Under the pieces are notes generated by a model that did no database searches, had not been told where the DNA came from, and saw only the letters and a program-made list of their open reading frames with translations. Below are positions 27,801-38,500 of a DNA stretch of 64,000 nt, in pieces. The translations under genes and the position numbers were made by a program. Location of the stretch: positions 186,001-250,000 of the forward strand of contig SSNU01000235.1 of assembly GCA_012064415.1 (NCBI GenBank), written 5' to 3'. The DNA is from Gyrodactylus bullatarudis (taxonomy: Eukaryota > Platyhelminthes > Monogenea > Gyrodactylidea > Gyrodactylidae). Each line of letters starts with the position of its first letter. Within the stretch, counting starts at the first letter, position 1.

Positions 27801-30800
27801 CTTTTTGTTGTTGGATACCAGGGAATCTAGATGGCTTCCTTCCCTCCTGGGAATTATCCATAAAAAAGTAAGAAGAATTAAATATATAAAGCTAGTTGAC
27901 ATGAAGATGAGAATTCACTTTTTTCATCAAGAATTCGATTTTTTTAAAGATTTTCTGGAATCCTACTCATGTTGCCCACTTAGCAGTTGAAGAAAAAAAT
28001 TCTGAGAAAATCCCATTTCTTCTTTCTATTGATTTGAAAGTTGAAGGTTAATTAAAAGAAGCTTTTCAGGATCGAGATTAGACAAGAAAGGTGACTAGCA
28101 CCGTCATCATCGTCAATTACCTCATTTTCGAGAGATTTTGATTTATCGAGTAGTGAAAAGGATCAGAAAATCGAATTTCAGCTCCCAAACGATAAAAAGG
28201 CTATGCATTAGATTAAATTCAGTTGAATTGATTCTCTTGTCCTGATCTTGAAAAACTCTTTTGATCACCCTGAAAATTCCAAATCAATAAAAATTTCAGG
28301 CTCAAAGTTCTAAAAAATGGGTTTTTGAAGCCAAATTGAAAATTGGCCATATTTTTCATGAGAAAATTTTTTTTTCAGATTTTTGTTCTTCAACTTGTAA
28401 AAGTGGGCTAGATGAGTAGGATTCTAGAAAATCTTTAAAAAATTGGAATTCTTGATGAAAAAAAACGAGATTTCTGTATTAATCATAGATTCCCAACTTC
28501 ATATCAATTGGCTTTATATCAATGGAGACAATAATTCAAATTTCTAAATTTAGTTATCCACTTATAAAAAGGATACAAATTTTACTCTGAATTGCAATTC
28601 TTTCCTTGTCTCCATGATAACCTGAATGCATATTATAATATAAAGTTTATATATATTAAGCTCAAAAATTTCTCCTTTAATTTTCACGCGTGTTTACTCA
28701 TCACTTCATTCATTGATTTCTCAAGAGTGTACTTTTAAAAATAATTGAGGAAAAAAAGTTGTCAAAGATTTCATGAGTCAAATTCATCTACCGGATATCT
28801 CTTTTGCTGACACGAGCCTAAAAATTTTGCTTAGGGTAATACAAAATTTTATATTCCCCGAACAATGTTCTATGCCTTAATCAAAAATTGATTTTCATTT
28901 TTGAGATGAAAAATTTTCATGTTCTGATATGCGAAAACCCTATTTTCCCTAAAATCATCAAAAATTTTCCTAATTTCCTTAGAATGTGAAAAAAGACTCA
29001 ACTTTTACTATAAGCCCTATTTTCATTCGATATTTTGCAAAAACTATTGAGAAATCTTAATTTTGTCCTTTCTCGCAGTAAAATTCATTGAAAAAATCTT
29101 GGCACGTGTTCAAAAATCTAGTCGTTTTTGTAAATCAGAAGAAACTCGAAAATGTATGGTTTTATAGTCACTATAGGAAAAAAAAGCCTAGTTTTCAATT
29201 GTCTTCAAAATGACATCAACGCTGGGAATTGTTGAAAAATTTAGCCTACCCTAATGTTGATATAGCCAAAGTTCATGTACATAATGTATTTAGCTTAGAT
29301 TAATAAAAGGCTCTCGAGATTTAAATGTTCATGTATAATGAATTCATTTCCACTTTTAGTTAATTTTCAATGGGGCTCTGGGTTTCGATTCATACCTTGC
29401 TATGCGACACGGGTATCCCCGAGAGGAGGGAACTTCTCCTAGTTTCATTCTGGAAGGTGTTTCAGTTAAAGATTCCGAAGAAGGCCATTCAGGCCATAAT
29501 CTTGGCTGTTACTTTTGCAATGATGTTGTTGGTCCGGCTAATGTAAGCTTAACCAACATTTTTCTCATGACTTGAACTTATAAAACTTCTTTTTTTGTAT
29601 TACAAGTCTACAATAGATCGTACACTTGATCAACAGTGTACAGTGTCCAGACCTGGTACATCCATGATTGCAGCCTCCTTGCTAACTGAACTTTTCGTTT
29701 CAGTCATACAACACCCCCTTGGGTTAGTTTCATTTAGAATAATCTATAAATCTATAAACTACAGTTTATTACTGTAGAATGAGTTCTCATTTAATTATAA
29801 TGCTTTTATAAACCTACTAGGTAAATGTGGCCATTGGTCAGCTAACTTGTTACACATGTAGAGTAAGAAAGATGTCCTAAATCTGCCACTTGCCTATTGG
29901 TCAAACTTGCTGAATATTTACTGAATTTTGTTCGTTCTTAAAGCTAACATAGCTTTCAGTCAGAAAGCTTATTAACTTTTGCTTTCTTATGATATAAAAG
30001 ATACTCAAAGGGTAAAATGGTATTCGGAAAGATCTGATCAAATATTTCTTGAAAAATTTCCATAACTAATTAATTTTGTCTTTTAGGGGAGGAGTTCCTG
30101 TTAATCCAAAGGATTCATTTCTTGGCAAAGTTCCCCATCAGGTAGGTTTATCCACTCTATAATTATGAATAAATTAAATGAAAATTTCCAAGTAAAAAAG
30201 AGATTAATACACTGATCAATAGCGCCTCACATATTTTAGTCTGTGAATCTAGAGGTTGGAAAACCTAATCCTAATCCGTCAATCTCCTCTTGCATACATT
30301 ACATCAATATATCAGGGATTACATCATGTCGTCTCGACCAATCAGATTTAAGCATGAAATAATAAAGAAAAAATGCTACTTTTAAGCCCACACATGATAA
30401 ACCTTTAAAAGTCGTAAAATATGACATAATATTCATAAATGCTAATACAATGTAATATCAAAAAACACATTATTAATAAATCAAGCCCTAGTAATCAGTA
30501 ATGTGATTGAATTCTTTTAATTACCACAATTTTCACATTCTTCTTTTTTTTCTGGACAACTGAATCAACAATAATAATAATTATCACCATCGATTTTACC
30601 TGACTAGACGTTGATAAATCTATAAAATTTCGAATATAGATACGAGGATTCCTTCCATCTTATCAAATAGTCACACCTGAAAGTGAAGCGTTTCCCTATT
30701 GTCCGGCGTGTTCTCAGTCTGTAAGTTTAACTCAAAGGAAAAATTACTTTTATCGATCGGCATACTAATAATAGCTTTTGATGAATATTCAAGGTCCTTG

Positions 30801-31434
30801 ATGAGTACAAGAAGGATAATTTCGATTTTTTGCTCAAAGTATTCGAAGATTCAATTTATTTGGAGGATGTATGCGGACTGAAAAAGTTACAAGAGGATTC
30901 CCTAACACAAGATGTAAGTTTATTTTCTATATTAATGGAATTATTAATAATCAAAAGCATTTATTTCGGATCAGTGAAAAAAATCTAAAATTAGTTTTTA
31001 TGACGAAATTAATGAAAACACATTAATATGTTTTGCCATTGGCCGTTTTGACGAAGTTCATCCGAAATATCATCACTTAACTGAAAATCCACATCTTATT
31101 AGCTCATGCCATTTTAGAATTCAATAAAATATTATTTTCTGTGAATCTGGAGAAAAATATTGAGTTTTTTGTAAAAGTAGTAAATTCTCATCTTCATGTC
31201 AATTATAGCTTTATCTGTCCCTGTCCCATATATGATCTACTGGAGCTTAAAGGGTTAATCAGTTTAAAAATGGCATTCTGACATTGATAATTTTCACTCA
31301 CTGTATTGGATATTGTAAGAATGATATAAACTTAGTTTTACAATGAAAAATTTATCAAACTTAATCTAGTCAACTTGGCTGAATGAATTCATTTAAATTG
31401 CTTTCAGATTATGGTCGTTGAAGATTCAGATTGA
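24827..31434 (+). CDS. ATG7: Autophagy E1 enzyme ATG7
   Basis: E1-like enzyme activating ATG8 and ATG12 for conjugation in autophagy. Exons: 24827-25465, 25498-25796, 25824-25968, 27435-27590, 27652-27867, 29360-29542, 29607-29722, 30087-30141, 30640-30720, 30794-30913 and 31408-31434 (TGA). All phases agree and give 678 residues (human 703). The N-terminal domain carries YPGWPLRN. The nucleotide loop is GAGTLGC (from 349), then MPGHP and DTRESRWLP. Zinc cysteines are in GCYFCND and YCPAC, and the active-site Cys557 is in [10 protein letters not shown]. Introns 1 and 2 are 32 and 27 nt; intron 1 makes 25466-25497 look like a frameshift if missed. Introns of ~1.5 kb hold foldback elements. AATAAA lies 28 bases past the stop. 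Confidence 0.97.
26141..26533. repeat. Inverted-repeat element in an ATG7 intron
   Basis: AATTGACTATAAAGTTGTTC at the left recurs inverted at the right end (GAACAACGTTATAGTCAATC). Inner arms share TATTGGTCTATCTATAGAAA and AGAGTAATAACTCTGAT. The right arm carries about 25 extra bases between these blocks. It differs in sequence from the main foldback family. Confidence 0.8.
27889..28514. repeat. Foldback element, copy 4 (TA-flanked)
   Basis: Starts AAGCTAGTTGACATGAAGAT after TA (27887-27888) and ends CTTCATATCAATTGGCTT before TA (28515-28516). The arms are long and inverted: GGAATCCTACTCATGTTGCC at the left against GATGAGTAGGATTCTAG at the right. It lies in an ATG7 intron, 21 bases after the exon ending at 27867. 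Confidence 0.85.
30950..31213. repeat. Truncated foldback-family copy
   Basis: The segment from about 31080 to 31213, ending AAATTCTCATCTTCATGTCA, is the inverted counterpart of 44261-44400, sharing CCACATCTTATTAGCTCATG and TGAATCTGGAGAAAAATATT. The left half is degraded. It lies in the last ATG7 intron. Confidence 0.7.
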
Positions 31435-31462
31435 AAGTCTGTTGATGCATGAAGTTGCAGCG

Positions 31463-31468
31463 AATAAA
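31463..31468 (+). terminator. Poly(A) signal of ATG7
   Basis: AATAAA 28 bases past the ATG7 stop codon. A second AATAAA lies at 31616-31621. Confidence 0.55.
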
Positions 31469-32533
31469 TTTGGCCAAACTCTTTTGCATTAATACCTGTA
31501 TTTCCTTATCAAATATATAAGTGCCTACTCGATGAACAGCACTCATATGCTACACAAAAACCATTTAAACAGTTGAAGAGACAAACATGATATGAACTCT
31601 TTTGTTTTATATCAGAATAAATATTTATTGATTTGCGTTAAAATATCTCTGAACTATTTCCATCCAACCCTTAATTTCCCAGAGATTTCGATCCGATCTT
31701 GATCTTTGAAGCTAAAAAAGTTTGAATTTTGGTGATTGCATATTTTAATTCTACCCTTGAAAATAAATTTTAAAAAATTTTCAACAGAAATTAACTTCAT
31801 GAAAAAAGCCTTTCTTTAAGCTATAGTTTAGACAATGTGGGAAATTTTCAAGTTTTTCTTCCTCAGATTGAATTTAATAGAGCTTTATTACGATTTTCAA
31901 ATATTTTCTGCCTTTTGATTTACAACCTTGAGCTCATGGTAGACAGGTTTAGATTCTTTTCAACTCCATTTCAGCCACACTTTTATGTTAACTTATTCAG
32001 TAATTCAATAGTTTTTATCTTCAAGATACTTTTCTGGAGAATAACTTGTCAATTTCAAGAAATTTTTTTTCAGGGTATTTGCAAAATTGGTCACTCGGAC
32101 ATTTGCATTTGTAGATATGATTTTAGTGGTAGGCCAAAATACAATTTTGATGAATAGTTTACATTGGATTTAAGGACCCCTAAGATTTAATTCACTTTTT
32201 GACTCCTTTTTCCTAATACAGTATTGCATTTATGGTTACTTTTTCTGGTGTTGAAAATTAATAATTGCGCTGAATGATATTTAGTTTGCAATCATAGTTA
32301 AAAATTATAACTTAAAATTTAAAAAAATATGTTATTGATAGCTGCTCAAGTTTTTTTCATGAGTATTTTCATTTAGGACTATACCCAAGTACTGATTTGT
32401 ATTTACTAAAGCTAAAATCTAGATTATTTTCTGAATCAATTCAAAATATCATGTACTCTTGAAGAAGAATTACTGCAAATGCCCCTTATTTTTCCTTGGT
32501 AGAATTGAGAAAATTTTATTCTTTAAATTTTCA

Positions 32534-32539
32534 TTTATT
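32534..32539 (-). terminator. Poly(A) signal of the NEK gene
   Basis: AATAAA on the minus strand, 39 bases past the stop codon. This supports 32579 as the true end of the NEK gene. Confidence 0.6.
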
Positions 32540-32578
32540 TACAAATTCAATTTTACACATTTTCGCTTGAATCTCTAG

Positions 32579-35500
32579 TTAATTTTGCAAAATTGCTTCA
32601 TCTGCAAGAACAACTTGGAGGATTTTATCGTGAAATTTGTTGGCCAATTCTTCACCCAAAATCCTCACAAGACTTTGTTTTCCATCGGCTATTGTATTCT
32701 CCTCATTCAAGTGTAACACCTATTTTTATTTAAATGAAGATATTCATTAATATAGTGGTTGACAAATCAAAAGTATCCAGTTGAAATATGTAGTTCATTT
32801 TTTACTATTAGTTCACAATAGTTTAAATGGATAAAATGAAAAATATTTCATTGGGAAAGTTCGTAAATGCTTGTTGCTTGACACTTATTTTAATGATTGA
32901 CTTTGAGAGGCGATTCAATAACTTTAAATTGTACCAATGAGAGAGAAGTATGAAAATTAAAATTTTATCCTATTCTAATTGTTTCTGTTCAATCTGTTCA
33001 CTACATAAGACCTTGACAACAAATGGAGGTTTGTATCACATTTATCTCAATCAGCCTACTTTGTTTGAGAAGGGATGAAAAAATTGTTGCTTAGTTCTAT
33101 AATATGCATAAAATAGTGTAAAATTATGCACTCAGAATAAAAATTTGATAAGCTTAAAAATATGTAAAATATGCGGCCTAAAAGGGGTATATGACAGTTT
33201 TAAAAATATGCAAAAGATATTTTTTGTCGCCCTATTGATAACTTCTGTAAAAAACTAATTGATATCAAGTTTTTTTTCTATGATTTTTACAAAAATTCGA
33301 ATATATTGAAGATGTTTTGGAATCCTACTCATGATGCCCATTTTTACCAGTTGAAGAAAAAAAAATTTTCTCATGAAAAATATGGCCAATTTTCAATTTT
33401 AAATTCAACTGAGTTTAATCTGATGCATAGCCTTTTTATCGTTTGGGAGCTGAAATTCGATTTTCTGATCCTTTTCACTACTCGATAAATCAAAATCTCT
33501 CGAAAATGAGGTAACCGTCGATGATTTGACGGTTCTAGTCACCTTTCTTGTCTAATCTCGATCCTGAAAAGCTTCTTTTGATCACCCTAAAAATTTCAAA
33601 TCAATAAAAATTTTTCGATTCAAAGTTCGAAAAAATGGGATTTTGGAGCCAAATCGAAATTTGAAAAATGGCCATAATTTTCATTAAATAATTTTTTTTA
33701 GAATTCTTTTCTTCAACTGGTAAAAGTTGATCTTCAAGTATCTTTTGGAACGAATTTGAATTCAGTTTTTCGTCTACTACAACCAAGTTGCCTGTACTTT
33801 TCGATGTAAAAGCTCAAACCATGACACTGCCACCTCTGAATCCACGCTTGATACGTGTCGGCTTAGGCAATGATTTATCTATCCAGCAAGAACTGAGACC
33901 ATCTGGACCATCGAAATTGAATTTTTTTCTCATCTGAGAAAATAATCTTATATCATTCCTGATTTTCAATCATTCTTTTTGATTTCCAGTCTTTCCTAGC
34001 TATCTTGCTCACTCAGGTTAGGAGTGTTTCTAGGTCTTCCCCAAAAGATTTCAGGAATTTTTTTCAGGTAACGCTGAATTTTCCTCGTACTAACTGGCAA
34101 ATTGAGCTCAGATTTTCTTAGTTGCAAGAAATTTTATTCTTTTTCCTTGAAACCTTCCGAACTTGTTTTTATTTATTTTTTGGGTTAATTCCAAAAAACA
34201 CCCCAAGAATTTTTTTTTTTCCAAAAATCACCCCAAAAATTTCCAAAAGTCACCCCAATAGGAAAAAATTTTCCTAAAATCTCCCCTAAAATTTCCAAAA
34301 ATCACCCCAATAGGAAAAAAATTTCCTAAACTCTCCCCAAAATTTTCCAAAAATCACCCCAATAGGAAAAAATTTCCTAAAATCTCCCCAAAATTTTCCA
34401 AAAATCACCCCAAAGGAAAAAAATCACTTAAAATCTCCGAAATTTTTCCAAGACCATTTTCTCATATCAATTATACTTAAGAATAATTATTCTTATTTTA
34501 AATTCGCCTCTCTACCTTTTCATCACAATTATCTCCCTCAATACTGTTAATTATAACCAATTAACTGACAAAATTAGTTTTAATATTTTTTATAAACCAT
34601 AAATTAATTTATTCGGGGTATGGTATTTTGTGAATCATTAATACAGTGGTGGAGGGGTAGGAGAAAAATTTATGATTTAATGCGATTAACATTGAGATAT
34701 TCGTTATTATTCGAAACATGTCTTCACTAACGGTCGGTCTCAGTTACGAAACCAAAGAACAAGTTAAAAGTTTTGTCATGGACTACTCAATCGCGACTCA
34801 GAAGTCATTCAAAGTGAAGAAAAATACGGAAAAAGCTTACATTTGGAAATGCAAAGATTGTGAAGCTTTCATTCGTTTTAGTGCAAGAAAAGATAGACGA
34901 TTCTATTTAACTTCTTTTCAAGATCATACATGTACACATTTGAGCTGTGTCGTCAAAAAGGAAAAAATTTCGCAGATATTAAATCCTTTTCAACAAAATA
35001 TTGAGCAGTTTCGTCCCAAGGATGGCATGAATATTCTCAAAAATGAATTCAGTATCGACAGTTGCTACAAAAACGTCTGGAGATCATTGAAAATCAATTC
35101 AGAAACAAAAGAAAATAGTTTATTGAACAGCTATTCAAGATTCGAGAGTCTTATTGAATGGTTTAACCTGAATGATCCAAATTCTCTTTGCAACCTACAT
35201 AAATTTCAGAATCAGTTGGAGTCTGCATTTTTTTGTTTTGCTATTTCAGTACAAGCCTTCAAATATTCTCTTCCGATAATTTTTATGGATGGATGTCATT
35301 TGAAGGGAGACTATAATTACATTCTTCTCGTTGCCTCAGGAGTAGATGGCAACAATAAAAGTTATCCTATTGCTTTGTCCATAGTACCTACGGAAAATGA
35401 AAAGTATTGGAAACGATTTTGCGAAGACCTTCAAAAATCTTTATCACTTAATGACCAAAGTAACTTAGTCATATTTACTGACAGAGAGAAGGGGTTAATA

Positions 35501-38500
35501 AATGCAATCAAATCGTCAATACCAAACGCTGCACATTCTTACTGTCTTTTTCACTTAGCTAAAAATATCAAGATAAAATTCAAAATGGATATAAAGCCAT
35601 TATTATGGAAAGCAGCTAGAGCAGAAGACGAGAATTCCTTTAACTTAGTTATGGATCAGATCTCGAAAATCAACAAAAATGTTGTTGAATATCTCAGTGA
35701 AATTTCTGTTACAAATTGGGCCAATTTTGCATTCCCTAAATGCCGCTTTGGGATTTTAACTTCTAATTTTGCTGAATCATTGAATGCTAGTTTAATGAAA
35801 ATAAGAGAAAAGCATCCGTTCAATATCATAATTTCGTATATGAATTTATTGTCAGATAAATTCTTAGAACGGCTTAACTTCTATTCCAAGATTGAAAATG
35901 AACTTTCCCCTTACATAGAACCATTGCTGGAAAAAAACATACGCGAATCTAGGTTCTTACAAATTTTCGCTACTCCTAAAGATGATCTATTTTATGTTTC
36001 GTAAATTTCAATAAACTCCAATGCTCTTGTAGCTTTGCAAAGATCAATGGATATCCTTGTAAACATTTGTGTGCTGTGGCTAACAAGTTAGGAGTTTCTC
36101 CTGAAAATCTGAAGGAATCAGAACTAGAGGGCTACAGAATTAATAAAAAACGTGGAAGACCATGTAAAAGCCGTAAAAAATCGAAGGCTGAATAAAAATG
36201 TGATGAAATTCGATGTTCAATAAAATTATTTCTTGTTATTTGTATAGTATTTTATTTTGGAAAATTTTGGGGAGATTTTAGGAAATTTTTTTCCTATTGG
36301 GGTGATTTTTGGAAAATTTTGGGGAGAGTTTAGGAAATTTTTTTCCTATTGGGGTGATTTTTGGAAATTTTAGGGGAGATTTTAGGAAAATTTTTTCCTA
36401 TTGGGGTGACTTTTGGAAATTTTTGGGGTGATTTTTGGAAAAATATTTCCTTTGGGGTGATTTTTGGAAAAAAAAAAATTCTTGGGGTGTTTTTTGGAAT
36501 TAACCCTTATTTTTTTGGGGGGATTTTAGGATAAATAGTGAGCATATTGAGCGATGAGTACATCCAATTTTCTTGACAGCTTGTCGCATGCTCATACCGT
36601 CCTTTAGCAAGTTTAGAGCAAGAATTTTCTCCTATAATATTGCAAATAATTTTCGTATGAATTATTGTGAACCGAGAGAATATTAGCTGTAAAATGGATG
36701 TTTTTGATTTGTCGTTTTTCAATTCAATGGAAACTAGTAAAACGGAATTTAAAAGGCTATGAATGAATTTTAAAAAACAACAACAAGTTAATAAGAATTT
36801 AGACTGGATACTTTTTTTGTCGACAACTATATTTACACATCAACTACTGTAGGTGGAAAAAGCAATCTTGATTCTTTTTGGTTGATCGTCTTTGTAATCT
36901 AACTCAGAATAAACTTTTAGTCTAATTCTGTAAATTTCATCTACCACTATATAGATATATCTCACATGTTATTTATTGCAAAACTATAAAAGCCTTCCTA
37001 GATGCTGTTAACTTTAATTATAATCATAGACTGTCCTGTCCGATAGAATTATATATTTGTTATAGTGATTCTGGAAACTTATCTGAGCCATTAGACGTCA
37101 TAGTAAACCAGGGAATCTTTAAACTTGGTATTCAGATCCCCTGGTTAGCTATTCACTTTTCACAGTTAAACTTCCAGAGTCACTGTAACATACTGATTAA
37201 TTTAAAAGATACACAATTAAATTGAGTAATCGGATATGTTATTACCCTTAAGGCGCTATATGCATTCAAAAGGACTAAAAGACCTATCTCTTTCTCCAGT
37301 TCTGCTCGGATACCTTCGATTTTCATGAGATAAGGTAAATCGTCATCTGAGTCATAAGTTCCATCGATGAGGTTTGTTTCAGAGGCCTCTTCAAGTCTTG
37401 GGATAATCTCTGATTCTGGCATCGGATATTTCTCACTGTAATTCAGACTTTGAATACTCTTGGAGAGAACCTATTTTCAAATTGAAAAACAATTTTTCAT
37501 CAAAAGATATTATTTTCTATCCTTTTTATTCTTTTAGCATACCTTGAGATTTTCGGTATTTGATTTTTCCACAGTATCGAAATGTAAAACCAGATTTTCA
37601 TAGCTTCTAGGAAGTTGATCAAAGAATTAGATCAGAAATATAATTAGATTATAATTTTAGAAAGCTATAGTATTTAAAACTATTCATTCTTATTTTAAAT
37701 CATAAATTTCCTGACAATGATGTATTTCCTCGTTTTTAATCGAAATTAAGACGTTTTTCCGAATTTTTAAATCAGATTCATAAAATTCAATTATTTTCAC
37801 ACATGCCAGTCTAAGGAAAATTTCCTGCGCCAAGCCTAACAGCTTCAAAAAGAGATTTGAAAATTATGATTTTGCTAAAAAAACCGAAATTAGAGAGATA
37901 TTATCGAGCATAACTTCTAAACTAGAGAGATTTGAAAATTATGATTTTGCTAAAAAAACCGAAATTAGAGAGATATTATCGAGCATAACTTCTAAACTAG
38001 AGTTGATAGCTGAAAAGTTTGAGGCAACGAGTTGTAGAGAATTTTTCGCAGTTTATTACAATTCTTTACACTTCATGAGAATGTCGATGACAACCGGCCT
38101 AAACCAGAAATTATCAATTACTACAATTCAACCAAGGGTGGTGTTGATACCCTTGATCAAGTCGTAAGAAATTTTTCTTCTAAAAGAGCAACAATGGCCA
38201 TTTTCTGGAATATATTAGATAATAGCAGCTTACAATGGATACGTTTTTTACAGCATCAAATATCACTTTATGAAAATTAAGCCAAAAAAAGCTCGAAGAA
38301 AATTTTTAAAGATTTATGCATTGGGCTTTTGCGTAAAAAGGCTTGCAAAAGGAGTTATGATGACTCGAGTTTTACAAAAATAAGTCAAGCTAAAAGACCT
38401 AGAACATCGATAGGTAGTAGAAGATGCCCATACTGTCCGAAAAAGTTAGATCGAAAAGGATATAGAATGTGCGCCAAATGTTCAAGCTATCCATGTAAAG

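Larger units (their letters stand above)
31435..32578. other. Intergenic region between convergent ATG7 and NEK genes
   Basis: Contains the ATG7 poly(A) signal candidates (AATAAA at 31463-31468 and 31616-31621, plus strand) and that of the NEK gene (minus strand, 32539-32534). The 106-codon frame at 31837-32157 has no family signal and I treat it as chance. Confidence 0.6.
34182..36506 (+). mobile_element. Mutator-like (MULE) transposon with 9-bp target duplication
   Basis: The left end GGGTTAATTCCAAAAAACAC (34182) is an exact inverse of the right end at 36506. The 9-bp direct repeat TTATTTTTT flanks it at 34173-34181 and 36507-36515, the length typical of Mutator-type insertion. The terminal inverted repeats are about 250 bp and built from tandem units. 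It is 2325 bp long, carries one transposase gene and is inserted into a decayed Tc1 element within the last NEK intron. Confidence 0.93.
33734..36800 (-). mobile_element. Dead Tc1-like transposon, split by a MULE
   Basis: On the minus strand, 36700-36516 encodes a Tc1-type helix-turn-helix segment ([15 protein letters not shown]). After the MULE the relic resumes at 34172-33734 with [19 protein letters not shown], an FSDEKKF segment and [15 protein letters not shown]. Several in-frame stops and frame changes show it is not functional. The right limit near 36800 is approximate. Confidence 0.8.

Noticed and set aside
31837..32157. 106-codon frame between ATG7 and NEK
   Set aside because: Phe/Ile-rich translation of T-rich DNA, with no conserved motif.
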